Assembly (NCBI GenBank): GCA_943372515.1
Contig: CALRYY010000001.1
Span: 95,972-159,971, forward strand
Source: RAM1 sp943372515
Lineage (GTDB): Bacteria; Pseudomonadota; Gammaproteobacteria; Burkholderiales; Burkholderiaceae_C
Reading direction: 5' to 3'
DNA length: 64,000 nt
Part shown: positions 1-8,932 of the stretch, one piece after another
Layout of the letters: the number at the start of each line of letters is the position of its first letter
How positions within the stretch are numbered: position 1 is the first letter of the stretch
Translations under genes and position numbers: made by a program
The notes under the pieces: generated by a model
Databases searched by the model: none
What the model was told of the DNA's origin: nothing
What the model saw: only the letters and a program-made list of their open reading frames with translations

Positions 1-1
1 T

Positions 2-520
2 TTTGCGGGTTACTCGGGCGCCGGCAAGACCACGCTGGTCGAGCGGCTGATACCGGCCCTGAAGGCCCGGGGCCTGCGCGTGTCGGTCGTCAAGCACGCC
101 CACCACCGCTTTGACATTGACCACCCCGGCAAGGACACTTTCCGCCATCGCCAGGCGGGCGCGTTTGAGGTGGTGGTGGCCTCTGACCGGCGCCTGGCGC
201 TCATGCGCGAATTCGAGCAGCCCGCGCAGCTCACCGTGCACCACCTGCTGGCCGAGCTGTACGAGGGGGTTGACTGGGTGCTGGTAGAGGGCTTTCGCGA
301 CAGCAACCTGCACAAGCTGGAGGTCTGGCGGGCCGAAGCGGGGCATCCCGCGCGCTACCCTGACGACGATTTCATCGTGGCCATCGTGACTGACTCACCC
401 GCGCGCCTGCCCGAAACAACCCTGCGGCCTGTGCTGGACCTGAACGACGCAGAGGCGGTTGCAAGCTGGCTGGTCGACAATGGCGACCGGTTTGACTACG
501 TGGCAGAGATGTACTCATGA
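2..520 (+). CDS. mobB: Molybdopterin-guanine dinucleotide biosynthesis protein B, 5'-truncated by window edge
   Basis: The frame is already open at base 2 and reads FAGYSGAGKTTLVERL, a Walker A P-loop (GxxGxGKT) that sits at the extreme N terminus of MobB GTPases; only a few residues are missing. Further on come VVKHAHHRFDIDHPGKDT and LVEGFRD, both typical of MobB. MobB assists attachment of GMP to molybdopterin to give the bis-MGD cofactor in the cytoplasm. The stop codon overlaps the moeA start (ATGA at 517-520), so the two are translationally coupled at the head of a Mo-cofactor operon. Confidence 0.93.
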   Translation, partial: FAGYSGAGKTTLVERLIPALKARGLRVSVVKHAHHRFDIDHPGKDTFRHRQAGAFEVVVASDRRLALMREFEQPAQLTVHHLLAELYEGVDWVLVEGFRDSNLHKLEVWRAEAGHPARYPDDDFIVAIVTDSPARLPETTLRPVLDLNDAEAVASWLVDNGDRFDYVAEMYS

Positions 521-1767
521 ACGCGCCTTCTTCCCCGGCCCCGGCACCCGCGCGCGCGCCGCTGCGTTCGCTGGACGAAGTGCTGGCCGACCTGCTGGGC
601 CGCGCCAGTGCGCTGGACGGCGCGCAGCAGGTATCCACCTTTGACGCCGACGGCCGCGTGCTGGCGCAAGACCTGGTGTCTGCGTTGCAGGTGCCCCCGC
701 ACGACAACAGCGCCATGGACGGCTACGCGGTGCGTGTCGCCGACCTGGCCGCGGGCAAGCCTCTGCCGGTGGGCCAGCGCATCGCTGCCGGCGCGCAAGG
801 CGTGGCATTGGCGCCCGGCACTGTGGCCCGCATTTTCACCGGCGCGCCGGTGCCGCCGGGCGCCGACGCGGTGGTCATGCAGGAAGAGGCCGTGGTCGTC
901 AGTGACGGCGTCGTGCACTTCAATGGCGCGCCTGCCGTTGGCCAGCACATCCGCCGGTCCGGCGAAGACGTGACCCGTGGCGCCGTGGTGCTGCCCCGGG
1001 GGCGGCGGCTGGACGCAGCCGCGCTGGGCATGGCCGCCAGCATCGGTCTGGCGCGGGTGCCCGTGGCGCGCCGTCCGCGTGTGGCGCTTTTTTCCACGGG
1101 TGACGAACTGGTGCTGCCCGGTGATGTGCCGCCGGACCAGATGAAGCCCGGCGCCATCTACAACTCCAACCGGTTCTTTCTGCGCACATTGCTGCTGCGC
1201 CTGGGCTGCGAGGTGACAGACCTGGGCGTGGTGCCCGACAAGCTGGACGCGACTGTGGGCGCCCTGCGAGGCGCCGCGCAGGGCCACGACCTGATCGTCA
1301 CCAGCGGCGGTGTGTCAGTGGGTGAAGAAGACCATGTCAAGCCCGCCGTGCAGGCCCTGGGCACGCTGGAGCTGTGGCAGCTGGCCATCAAGCCCGGCAA
1401 GCCGTTTGCGTACGGCCGCGTGGGCGGGGCGCACTTCATCGGGCTGCCTGGCAACCCGGTGTCCAGCTTTGTCACGTTCTTGCTGCTGGTGCGCCCCTTC
1501 ATCCTGAAGCTGCAGGGCGCCACGGACCTTACTGTGACGCCCATGGCGGTGCGCGCCGACTTCAGCTGGACCAAGGCTGACAAACGCCGCGAATTCCTGC
1601 GCGTGCGGCGCAACGCTGGCGGCGGGCTGGACCTGTTTGCCAACCAGAGTTCGGGCGTGCTTACGTCCATGGTCTGGGGGGATGGGCTGGTGGATACGGC
1701 GCCCGGGCGTGTTATCGCGCCGGGCGACCTGGTGCCGTTCATTTCGCTGGCCGAGTTGCTCGCATGA
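517..1767 (+). CDS. moeA: Molybdopterin molybdenumtransferase MoeA
   Basis: A 416-residue protein of normal MoeA length. MoeA inserts molybdate into adenylylated molybdopterin. Visible signatures are the N-terminal DNSAMDGYAV block, the central MoCF-binding fold with FSTGDEL and TSGGVSVGEEDHV, and PGKPFAYG followed by LPGNPVSSF. The start is fixed by the ATGA overlap with mobB. The next gene, moaD, follows after 10 bases, so mobB-moeA-moaD-moaE looks like one transcription unit. Some Burkholderiales carry two moeA paralogues; whether another copy exists cannot be seen here. Confidence 0.95.
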   Translation: MNAPSSPAPAPARAPLRSLDEVLADLLGRASALDGAQQVSTFDADGRVLAQDLVSALQVPPHDNSAMDGYAVRVADLAAGKPLPVGQRIAAGAQGVALAPGTVARIFTGAPVPPGADAVVMQEEAVVVSDGVVHFNGAPAVGQHIRRSGEDVTRGAVVLPRGRRLDAAALGMAASIGLARVPVARRPRVALFSTGDELVLPGDVPPDQMKPGAIYNSNRFFLRTLLLRLGCEVTDLGVVPDKLDATVGALRGAAQGHDLIVTSGGVSVGEEDHVKPAVQALGTLELWQLAIKPGKPFAYGRVGGAHFIGLPGNPVSSFVTFLLLVRPFILKLQGATDLTVTPMAVRADFSWTKADKRREFLRVRRNAGGGLDLFANQSSGVLTSMVWGDGLVDTAPGRVIAPGDLVPFISLAELLA

Positions 1768-1777
1768 AGGGGCTCAC

Positions 1778-2029
1778 ATGAAAGTCCAGGTTCGCTATTT
1801 CGCGTCCATCCGCGAGGCCATCGGTCAGGGCAGCGAGCCTGTGCAGACGCAGGCGACCACAGTGGGTGCGCTGCGCGACGAGCTCATCTCGCGCGGCGGC
1901 GCTCATGCCAGCAGTCTGGCGCGCGGCACGGCCGTGCGTGCCGCGCTCGACCAGGCCCTGTGCGACGACACGTCCATGCTGCACGAAGGCTGTGAAGTGG
2001 CTTTCTTTCCGCCCGTCACAGGCGGCTGA
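1778..2029 (+). CDS. moaD: Molybdopterin synthase small subunit MoaD
   Basis: An 83-residue ubiquitin-like protein beginning MKVQVRYFASIREAIG and ending AFFPPVTGG. The C-terminal Gly-Gly is the site that is thiocarboxylated and donates sulfur to precursor Z (cPMP). The ATG at 1778 is chosen over a longer in-frame extension running back into moeA because MoaD proteins begin at this beta strand. Its partner MoaE follows 15 bases later, as expected for the heterotetrameric synthase. Confidence 0.95.
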   Translation: MKVQVRYFASIREAIGQGSEPVQTQATTVGALRDELISRGGAHASSLARGTAVRAALDQALCDDTSMLHEGCEVAFFPPVTGG

Positions 2030-2044
2030 ACCGGCCAGACGGCA

Positions 2045-2515
2045 ATGGTGCGCGTATCCATCCAGCAGCACGACTTCAACGTCGCTGACGAAATTGCCGT
2101 CCTGCGTGCGGGCGATGCGCGCGTAGGTGCGGTGTGCAGTTTCATCGGCACTGTGCGCGACCGCAGCGACGGTGCGTCGGTGAGTTCGATGGAGCTGGAA
2201 CACTACCCCGGCATGACCGAGCGCGCCATCGAGGCCATGATCGACGACGCCCATCGGCGTTTTGACATCCACGGCGCGCGCGTGATCCACCGCGTGGGTC
2301 TGTTGCAGCCGCTGGACCAGATCGTGCTTGTGGTCGTCACATCAGCGCACCGCGCAGAGAGCTTTCGCGCGTGTGAGTTTTTGATGGACTACCTCAAGAC
2401 TCAGGCCCCGTTCTGGAAGAAAGAGCAGACGCCGCAAGGTGCGCGCTGGGTCGACGCAAGGGTGGCGGACGACGCCGCGCTGGCTCGCTGGGGCATCACT
2501 GTGCCCAACGCCTGA
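2045..2515 (+). CDS. moaE: Molybdopterin synthase catalytic subunit MoaE
   Basis: A 156-residue MoaE. It shows VGAVCSFIGTVRD near the N terminus, MELEHYPGMTERAI in the middle, and the catalytic-site region APFWKKEQTPQG with the conserved Lys pair near the C terminus. It joins two MoaD-delivered sulfurs to cPMP to make molybdopterin. It closes the Mo-cofactor gene group and converges on the MarR gene, whose stop lies 22 bases downstream. Confidence 0.95.
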   Translation: MVRVSIQQHDFNVADEIAVLRAGDARVGAVCSFIGTVRDRSDGASVSSMELEHYPGMTERAIEAMIDDAHRRFDIHGARVIHRVGLLQPLDQIVLVVVTSAHRAESFRACEFLMDYLKTQAPFWKKEQTPQGARWVDARVADDAALARWGITVPNA

Positions 2516-2537
2516 CCGCGCCCCGCGGGTCGGCTGG

Positions 2538-3059
2538 TCAGTCCTGCCCGGGCCGCACAAACGGCGCCCGGGCCTCGTGTTCCAGCCCGTCGGTCAGCTG
2601 CTGCAACAGCTCCACCAGCGCCGCCTGTTGCGGTGCCGACAGCGGGGCCAACAGGCGCCGGTAAGCCTTTTCTGCCGGCTTTTGTGCCTGTGCCAGCAAG
2701 GCCGTGCCTTCGCTCGACAGGGCGACCGCCAGGTTGCGTTTGCTGTCGGGCGCGGGCGAGCGCTGGACCAGGCCCCGCGTTTCAAGCCCGCGCAGCACCC
2801 GCAGCACGGTGACCTTGTCAAAACCCAAAGCGCGCGCCAGCGTGGACTGGTCCATGCCGGGGCTTGCACGCAGCACCGTCAGCACACCAAACTGGGCGGG
2901 CGTCAGGCCGACGGCGCGGCACTCGTCCTCAAAAACGGCGGCGGAAATCTGGTGCGCGCGGCGCAGCAAAAAGCCAGGGCGGGCGTACAGGCGCGACAGG
3001 TCGGGGGTATTGGCGATGTTTTCAGGCACTGTTGGCGCACACAGACTCAGGGAATCCAT
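2538..3059 (-). CDS. MarR-family transcriptional regulator
   Basis: A 173-residue protein with a winged-helix MarR core: LTPAQFGVLTVLRASPGMDQ leads into STLARALGFDKVTVLRVLRGLETRGLV, the recognition helix, and then a D-x-R wing segment (PDSKRNLAVAL). MarR dimers usually repress a divergent gene and release it on binding an aromatic or phenolic ligand. The gene is divergent from a TctC receptor and FAD monooxygenase pair, with only 61 bases between, so it is probably their repressor and its own. Confidence 0.88.
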   Translation of the reverse strand: MDSLSLCAPTVPENIANTPDLSRLYARPGFLLRRAHQISAAVFEDECRAVGLTPAQFGVLTVLRASPGMDQSTLARALGFDKVTVLRVLRGLETRGLVQRSPAPDSKRNLAVALSSEGTALLAQAQKPAEKAYRRLLAPLSAPQQAALVELLQQLTDGLEHEARAPFVRPGQD

Positions 3060-3091
3060 GGATTGTGCCTTGCGAAGTTACCATCAGAATA

Positions 3092-3105
3092 GTTAGCATG
3101 CAAAC
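3092..3105. promoter_or_regulatory. Candidate MarR operator palindrome
   Basis: GTTAGCATGCAAAC is a 14-base palindrome with a single mismatched pair around a perfect GCATGC core. It lies in the 61-base divergent intergenic region between the MarR gene and the TctC receptor, where a MarR dimer site is expected. Assignment is by position and symmetry only. Confidence 0.45.
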
Positions 3106-3120
3106 ACATGGAGATGATTC

Positions 3121-4107
3121 ATGACCGCAAACCTGAATCTGCTGGCCCGTCTGTGCCGAGCCGTATTGCCCGCGCTGTTGCTCGCCGCAGGGGGCAACGC
3201 CATGGCCCAGCCCGCCGCTCAGGCGCCGCTGCGGTTGATTGTCCCGTTCACACCGGGCACCGGCATCGACCTGATCGCGCGCACGGTGGGCCCCAAGCTG
3301 GCTGAACGGCTGGGCCGCCCCGTGGTGGTGGACAACCGGGCGGGCGCCTCCGGCAATATCGGCACCGAAGCCGTGGTGCGCGCCGCGCCCAACGGCCAGA
3401 CGCTGCTGGTCAGTGTGAACACGCTGGTCATGAACCGCAGCCTGTATCCCAAGCTGCCCTTTGACCCGGTCAAGGACCTGATGCCGGTGTCGCTGACCAG
3501 CTGGGGTCAGCTTCTGCTGGTGGCCCACCCCGGCACAGGCTACCGTACCGCCACGGAGCTCGTTGCGGCTGCCAAGGCGCGCCCGGGCCGCATCAACTAC
3601 GCGTCACCCGGCGTGGGCACGCCCCACCACCTGTCCATGGAGCTGTTCAAGGCGACGGCCGGCGTATACATCACGCACATCCCGTACCGTGGCACGGGCC
3701 CGGCGTTGACCGACTTGCTGGGCGGGCAGGTAGACGCCATGTTCCTGCCGATCCATGTGGCGCTGCCGCACGTGCGCAGCGGCCGGCTGGTGGCGCTGGG
3801 CCTGGGCAGCGACAAGCGCCATGCGCTGCTGCCGCAGGTGCCCACCCTGACCGAGGCCAAGGCCGGCAATCTGAACGTGGACATGTGGTACGGCATTTTT
3901 GCGCCGCCGGGCACGCCGGCGGAGTTTGTGGCGCGCCTGAACCGGGAGCTGAAAGACATCCTGGCGCTGCCTGATGTGCGTGCTGCTTTCGAAACCCAGG
4001 GCATGGACCCGGCCAGCAGCACGCCGGAAGACTTTCGCCGCCTGGTAGAGCAGGACGCGGCGCGGTGGGCGCAGTTGATCAAAGCCCAGAACATCACTGC
4101 CGAATGA
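3121..4107 (+). CDS. TctC/Bug-family periplasmic solute-binding protein
   Basis: A 328-residue protein with a Sec signal peptide (hydrophobic stretch at about residues 14-30, cleavage near NAMAQ) followed by the Bug-family opening PLRLIVPFTPGTGIDLIAR and VVVDNRAGASGNIGTEAV. Bug receptors bind small carboxylates, aromatics or amino acids for TTT transporters or for sensing. No TctA/TctB lies beside this one, so it is an orphan receptor, common in Burkholderiales. A GGAG Shine-Dalgarno precedes the ATG. Its stop overlaps the next start (ATGA), tying it to the monooxygenase. Confidence 0.92.
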   Translation: MTANLNLLARLCRAVLPALLLAAGGNAMAQPAAQAPLRLIVPFTPGTGIDLIARTVGPKLAERLGRPVVVDNRAGASGNIGTEAVVRAAPNGQTLLVSVNTLVMNRSLYPKLPFDPVKDLMPVSLTSWGQLLLVAHPGTGYRTATELVAAAKARPGRINYASPGVGTPHHLSMELFKATAGVYITHIPYRGTGPALTDLLGGQVDAMFLPIHVALPHVRSGRLVALGLGSDKRHALLPQVPTLTEAKAGNLNVDMWYGIFAPPGTPAEFVARLNRELKDILALPDVRAAFETQGMDPASSTPEDFRRLVEQDAARWAQLIKAQNITAE

Positions 4108-5354
4108 CCATGAAAATTGCCATCGTGGGCGGCGGCATCGGCGGCCTGGGCCTGGCACTGGCGCTGCATGCGCGCGGCCTGCCGTGCGATGTGTATGAGG
4201 CTGTGCCCGAGGTGCGCGAGATCGGCGTGGGCATCACGCTGCTGCCACACGCCATGCGCGAGCTGGCGGCGCTGGGCCTGCAGCCCGCGCTGGAGGCGGC
4301 GGGCATCGAAAACCTGGAAAGCGTGTTCTTCAATCGCTACGGCCAGTTCATCTACCGCGAGCCGCGCGGGCGGCATGCCGGCTATGCGCTGCCCGAGGTC
4401 GGCATCCACCGCGGCAAGCTGCACCGGGTGATGTATGACGCGGTGCTGGCGCGCCTGGGGCCGCAGCATGTGCATACCGACCACCGTTGCCTGAGGGTGG
4501 AGCAGGGCGGCACCGGGGCCACGGTCCATTTCGCGCGCCAGTCAAACGGGCAGCCGCTGCCGCCTGTGCAGGCTGATGTGGTGGTGGCCTGCGACGGTGT
4601 GAATTCCGCCGTACGAAGGCAGTTCTATCCTGGCGAGCAGGTCGCCTTTGCAGGCATCAACACCTGGCGTGGCGTCACGCGTCACAAGCCCATCCTGTCG
4701 GGCAAGTCGTACCTGCGCATCGGCTCTATCGACACCGGCAAGATGGTCATCTACCCCATCGTGGACAGCGCCGATGCTGATGGCCTGCAGCTCATCAACT
4801 GGGTGGCCGAGATCAAGCGGCCCGATGCCAGCATGAACGACTGGAACCAGGGCGGCCGGGTGGACGACTTCATTGACATCTTTGCCGATTGGCGCTTTGA
4901 CTGGCTGGACGTGCCCGCGCTGATCCGCGGCGCGGCGCAGATCCTGGAGTACCCCATGGTGGACCGTGACCCGGTGGCGCAATGGACGTTTGGCTGCGTC
5001 ACCTTGCTGGGCGATGCGGCTCACCCCATGTACCCGCGCGGCAGCAATGGATCGGCCCAGGCGCTGATCGACGGGCGCACCCTGGCCGAGGAACTGGCCA
5101 GTTTGCCCCAGGGTGCAGACGCACGCGCAGCCTTGCAGGCCTATGAGGCACAGCGCCTGCCTTTGACAGCCCGCATCGTGCAAACCAACCGCTCGGTGCC
5201 GCCGGACTTCATCAACATCAAGGTCGATGAGCTGTCAGGCGGCAAGCCGTTCAACCACATTGATGACCTGATCAGCCAGGAAGAGCTGCGCCAGATCTCG
5301 GACAACTACAAGCAGATTGCCGGCTTCTCGCTGGATGCGGTGCGCCAGGGTTGA
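4104..5354 (+). CDS. FAD-dependent aromatic-ring-type monooxygenase
   Basis: About 416 residues, class A flavoprotein monooxygenase fold. The N-terminal dinucleotide motif is IAIVGGGIGGLGLALALHARG, the DG motif is VVACDGVNSAVRR, and the GD motif that binds the FAD ribityl chain is LLGDAAHPMYPRGSNG. The C-terminal sequence is typical of the salicylate/3-hydroxybenzoate hydroxylase branch of UbiH-like enzymes. Two in-frame starts exist, ATG at 4104 overlapping the upstream stop and ATG at 4110; the first is used. Coupling to a Bug receptor under a divergent MarR suggests oxidation of an imported aromatic or heterocyclic acid; the exact substrate cannot be read from sequence. Confidence 0.88.
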   Translation: MTMKIAIVGGGIGGLGLALALHARGLPCDVYEAVPEVREIGVGITLLPHAMRELAALGLQPALEAAGIENLESVFFNRYGQFIYREPRGRHAGYALPEVGIHRGKLHRVMYDAVLARLGPQHVHTDHRCLRVEQGGTGATVHFARQSNGQPLPPVQADVVVACDGVNSAVRRQFYPGEQVAFAGINTWRGVTRHKPILSGKSYLRIGSIDTGKMVIYPIVDSADADGLQLINWVAEIKRPDASMNDWNQGGRVDDFIDIFADWRFDWLDVPALIRGAAQILEYPMVDRDPVAQWTFGCVTLLGDAAHPMYPRGSNGSAQALIDGRTLAEELASLPQGADARAALQAYEAQRLPLTARIVQTNRSVPPDFINIKVDELSGGKPFNHIDDLISQEELRQISDNYKQIAGFSLDAVRQG

Positions 5355-5364
5355 TCGCGCCGGC

Positions 5365-5919
5365 TCAGTTGAGGTAGCGCGGCTTGCCTGCGGGCTCTGC
5401 GCTCATGTCGCGCGCTCGCGGCGGCAGGGCCCAGCTGGCCTGCGTCAGCGCCTGGTCCACCAGGTGCACAAAGCCCTGCATCAGCTGGGGGTCCAGCTCC
5501 AGGCGGAAACTGCGGGGGTTGTCGCCACCGGGCGGGTTCTCTTGAAACTCCAGCGCCACCATGCTGCCCGCCAGGTGGGTGATGGCCAGGTCGGTCACCA
5601 GCAGTGGCTCTTCGCCCAGCGGCAGCCTGGCCTGCTTCTCGATGTAAGGGGTGTCAAAGTCTGCTGCCTGCAGAAACTCCTGCTTGCGAAAGTCGGCCAG
5701 CATCTGCTTCATGTGGTCGTCGGCAGCGGCGCCCGATGTGATGCTGGACTCCAGGCTGACGAGCTGGTCCGTCAGCACCTTGTGCATCATGGGCCACAGC
5801 TCCAGCATGAGCCTGCGCGTGAACCACAGGCGCAGCTCCTCGGCGTCGCTGGTGTTGATGCGCACAAGCAGGCGGTCCTGCTCGCGCAGATAGGTAACCG
5901 ACAGCTGGTGAATTTTCAT
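5365..5919 (-). CDS. Conserved hypothetical protein
   Basis: A 184-residue soluble protein starting MKIHQLSVTYLREQDRLLVR with no signal peptide or membrane segment. I recognise no catalytic motif. The N-terminal half is rich in charged amphipathic helix (about residues 25-60) and the C-terminal half looks beta-rich (LLVTDLAITHLAGSMVALEF). It converges on the monooxygenase gene with about 10 bases between stops and is divergent from clpB. Codon use and uninterrupted length argue that it is a real gene. Confidence 0.7.
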   Translation of the reverse strand: MKIHQLSVTYLREQDRLLVRINTSDAEELRLWFTRRLMLELWPMMHKVLTDQLVSLESSITSGAAADDHMKQMLADFRKQEFLQAADFDTPYIEKQARLPLGEEPLLVTDLAITHLAGSMVALEFQENPPGGDNPRSFRLELDPQLMQGFVHLVDQALTQASWALPPRARDMSAEPAGKPRYLN

Positions 5920-5969
5920 TCGCTTGATTCTAGTCAGCCCGAAGGCGGAGGCGATATGTCAAAGTGACC

Positions 5970-5994
5970 CTTGAAAACCTGTGGATAACCCCAA
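5970..5994 (+). promoter_or_regulatory. Candidate sigma-32 heat-shock promoter of clpB
   Basis: CTTGAAA (5970-5976) and CCCCAA (5989-5994) are separated by 12 bases, close to the sigma-32 consensus CTTGAAA-N11-16-CCCCAT. A start about 8-10 bases after the -10 box would fall almost on the clpB ATG at 6005, giving a very short or absent 5' leader. Confidence 0.5.
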
Positions 5995-6004
5995 GCTGCC
6001 CGCC

Positions 6005-8611
6005 ATGCGAATCGACAAACTCACCACCAAATTCCAGCAGGCGCTGGCCGACGCGCAGAGCATCGCTCTGGGCAACGACCATGCCTACATCGAGCCCGTG
6101 CACCTGCTGGCCGCCATGCTGCGCCAGGACGACGGCCCCACTGCGCTGCTGCAGCGCGCGGGCGTCAATGTGCAGGGCTTGCTGGGTGCATCAGACGCCG
6201 CGATCAAGAAACTGCCGCAGGTCCAGGGGCAGGACCAGGTGCAAGGCGGCCCCGAGCTGGGCAAGCTTTTGCAGGCGACGGAAAAAGAAGCCATCAAGCG
6301 CGGCGACCAGTTCGTTGCCGGCGAACTTTTCCTGCTGGCCGTGGCCGACCACAAGGGTGACCTGGGCCAGATGGCCCGCGCCAATGGCCTCACGCGCAAG
6401 AGCCTGGAGGCCGCCATTGAGGCGGTGCGCGGCGGCCAGGGCGTAAACAGCGCCGACGCCGAAGGCCAGCGCGAAGCGCTCAAGAAATACTGCATGGACC
6501 TGACCGAGCGTGCCCGTCTGGGCAAGCTGGACCCGGTGATCGGGCGCGACGACGAAATCCGCCGCGCCATCCAGGTACTGCAGCGGCGCACCAAGAACAA
6601 CCCGGTGCTGATCGGTGAGCCCGGCGTGGGCAAGACCGCCATTGTGGAAGGCCTGGCGCAGCGCATCGTGGCCGGCGAAGTGCCCGATTCACTCAAAGGC
6701 AAGCGCGTGCTGAGCCTGGACATGGCGGCGCTGTTGGCCGGCGCCAAGTTCCGGGGCGAATTTGAAGAGCGCCTGAAGACCGTGCTGAGTGAGTTGGCCA
6801 AGGACGAAGGCCAGACCATTGTGTTCATTGACGAGCTGCACACCATGGTGGGTGCCGGCAAGGCCGAAGGCGCCATGGACGCGGGCAACATGCTCAAGCC
6901 GGCGCTGGCGCGCGGCGAGCTGCACTGCGTGGGTGCGACCACGCTGGACGAATACCGCAAGTACATCGAGAAAGACGCGGCCCTTGAGCGCCGGTTCCAG
7001 AAAATCCTGGTGGGCGAGCCCAGCGTGGAGGCCACCATCGCCATCCTGCGCGGCCTGCAGGAAAAGTACGAAGTGCACCATGGCGTGCAGATCACCGACC
7101 CGGCCATCGTGGCCGCGGCCGAGCTGAGCCACCGCTACATCACCGACCGCTTCCTGCCGGACAAAGCCATTGACCTGATCGACGAGGCCGCCTCCAAGAT
7201 CAAGATCGAGATGGACTCCAAACCCGAGGTCATGGACAAGTTGGACCGGCGCCTCATCCAGCTGCAGATCGAGCGCGAAGCCGTCAAGCGCGAGAAGGAC
7301 GAGGCGTCGAAAAAGCGCTTTGACCTGATCGAAGAGGAAATCGGCAAGCTGCAAAAAGAGATTGCCGATTACGACGAAATCTGGAAGGCCGAAAAGGCCC
7401 AGGCCCAGGGCTCGGCCACCGTCATGGAAGACATCGAGAAGATGCGCCACCGCATTGAGGAGCTGACCCGCAAGGGCGACTTCAACGGCGTGGCCGAGCT
7501 GCAGTACGGCAAGCTGCCCGAGCTGGAAAAGCGCCTGAAAGAAGCCCAGGCCAAGGAAACCGCCAAGGGCGAGGGCAGCGCGCCCAAGCTGCTGCGCACC
7601 CAGGTGGGCGCCGAGGAAATCGCCGAAGTCGTGGCGCGGGCCACCGGCATCCCCGTGGCCAAATTGATGCAGGGCGAGCGCGACAAGCTGCTGGTCATGG
7701 AAGGCAAGCTGCACGAACGTGTGGTGGGCCAGCATGAAGCCATCGCGGCCGTGGCCAACGCCATCCGTCGCTCGCGCTCGGGCTTGAGCGACCCGAACCG
7801 ACCCACGGGCTCGTTCCTGTTCCTGGGCCCCACGGGCGTGGGCAAGACCGAGCTGTGCAAGGCGCTGGCCAACTTTTTGTTTGACAGTGAAGACCACCTC
7901 ATCCGCATCGACATGAGCGAGTTCATGGAGAAGCATTCCGTCGCGCGCCTGATCGGCGCGCCGCCGGGCTACGTGGGCTATGAAGAGGGTGGCTACCTGA
8001 CCGAAGCCGTGCGCCGCAAGCCCTACAGCGTGGTGCTTCTGGACGAGGTGGAGAAGGCCCACCCCGATGTGTTCAACGTGCTGCTGCAGGTGCTGGACGA
8101 CGGCCGCCTCACCGACGGCCAGGGTCGTACCGTGGACTTCAAGAACACGGTCATCGTCATGACGAGCAACATCGGCTCGCACATGATCCAGGCCATGGTG
8201 GGCCAGCCGGCCGAAGACATCAAGGACGCGGTATGGGACGAGCTGAAGAACCACTTCCGCCCCGAATTTTTGAACCGCATCGACGAGACCGTGGTGTTCC
8301 ACGCGCTGGACGCCCAGCACATCGAGAAAATCGCCGCCATCCAGTTGCGCATCCTGGAGGCCCGCCTGGCCAGGATGGACCTGACGCTGCAGGTCAGCGA
8401 CGCGGCCCTGGCGGAGCTTGCCAAGGTCGGGTTCGACCCGGTGTTTGGCGCACGGCCCCTGAAGCGTGCGATCCAGCAGCGCATTGAAAACCCGCTGAGC
8501 AAGCTCATTCTTGAGGGGCGCTATCCGCCCAAGAGTGTGATCCCCGTCAGCGTGGATCCGGTACACGCCCCTGGTGTTTTCCAGTTTGAAGGCGCGGTAG
8601 CATCGGACTGA
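6005..8611 (+). CDS. clpB: ATP-dependent disaggregase ClpB
   Basis: An 868-residue Hsp100 chaperone that rescues aggregated proteins together with DnaK. Order: Clp-N repeats (MRIDKLTTKFQQALADAQ through about 145), AAA-1 with Walker A GEPGVGKTAIVEGLA, then the long coiled-coil middle domain (roughly 400-530, MDKLDRRLIQLQIEREAVKREK), then AAA-2 with GPTGVGKTELCKALA and the pore loop GYVGYEEGG. The ATG at 6005 matches the family N terminus; an in-frame GTG at 5981 lies inside the candidate promoter. No clear Shine-Dalgarno precedes 6005. No frameshift is visible. Confidence 0.97.
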   Translation: MRIDKLTTKFQQALADAQSIALGNDHAYIEPVHLLAAMLRQDDGPTALLQRAGVNVQGLLGASDAAIKKLPQVQGQDQVQGGPELGKLLQATEKEAIKRGDQFVAGELFLLAVADHKGDLGQMARANGLTRKSLEAAIEAVRGGQGVNSADAEGQREALKKYCMDLTERARLGKLDPVIGRDDEIRRAIQVLQRRTKNNPVLIGEPGVGKTAIVEGLAQRIVAGEVPDSLKGKRVLSLDMAALLAGAKFRGEFEERLKTVLSELAKDEGQTIVFIDELHTMVGAGKAEGAMDAGNMLKPALARGELHCVGATTLDEYRKYIEKDAALERRFQKILVGEPSVEATIAILRGLQEKYEVHHGVQITDPAIVAAAELSHRYITDRFLPDKAIDLIDEAASKIKIEMDSKPEVMDKLDRRLIQLQIEREAVKREKDEASKKRFDLIEEEIGKLQKEIADYDEIWKAEKAQAQGSATVMEDIEKMRHRIEELTRKGDFNGVAELQYGKLPELEKRLKEAQAKETAKGEGSAPKLLRTQVGAEEIAEVVARATGIPVAKLMQGERDKLLVMEGKLHERVVGQHEAIAAVANAIRRSRSGLSDPNRPTGSFLFLGPTGVGKTELCKALANFLFDSEDHLIRIDMSEFMEKHSVARLIGAPPGYVGYEEGGYLTEAVRRKPYSVVLLDEVEKAHPDVFNVLLQVLDDGRLTDGQGRTVDFKNTVIVMTSNIGSHMIQAMVGQPAEDIKDAVWDELKNHFRPEFLNRIDETVVFHALDAQHIEKIAAIQLRILEARLARMDLTLQVSDAALAELAKVGFDPVFGARPLKRAIQQRIENPLSKLILEGRYPPKSVIPVSVDPVHAPGVFQFEGAVASD

Positions 8612-8916
8612 TGGATACCGTCTTTCGCTTCATTCTCCGGCTGTTCCTGCTGGTAGCCGGGCTTCTGTTCGCGGCCAGCCTCGCGCTGGCCGTGCTGGTG
8701 TTGCTGGCGTTCTGGGGGCTGCGCATGCTGTGGGCACGCCTGACGGGTCAGCCCGTGACGCCCTTTGTGATGCGTATGGACCCGCGTGGCGGCTTCAACC
8801 GCATGTACCGGGGCGCGCCCGCCAGGCCAGTGAACGAGCCCGCGCCGCCACAGCCAACCGGGCGACGCGCGATTGCGGACGTGACCGATGTCGAGGTCAA
8901 GGAACCACGGTTCTAG
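8611..8916 (+). CDS. Small membrane protein downstream of clpB
   Basis: A 101-residue protein whose start overlaps the clpB stop (TGATG at 8609-8613), so it is translationally coupled. Residues about 5-40 form one long or two short hydrophobic helices (FRFILRLFLLVAGLLFAAS and LALAVLVLLAFWGLRMLW), followed by a basic cytosolic-looking tail with Pro-rich segments. I know no function; coupling to a heat-shock gene is the only clue. Confidence 0.7.
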   Translation: MDTVFRFILRLFLLVAGLLFAASLALAVLVLLAFWGLRMLWARLTGQPVTPFVMRMDPRGGFNRMYRGAPARPVNEPAPPQPTGRRAIADVTDVEVKEPRF

Positions 8917-8932
8917 TCATTTTGTATTATCC

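Noticed and set aside
6689..8566. Long opposite-strand ORF (625 aa) within clpB
   Set aside because: It is a mirror of the GC-rich clpB codons; the product is His/Val/Leu-rich with no motif, whereas the forward strand encodes a full ClpB.
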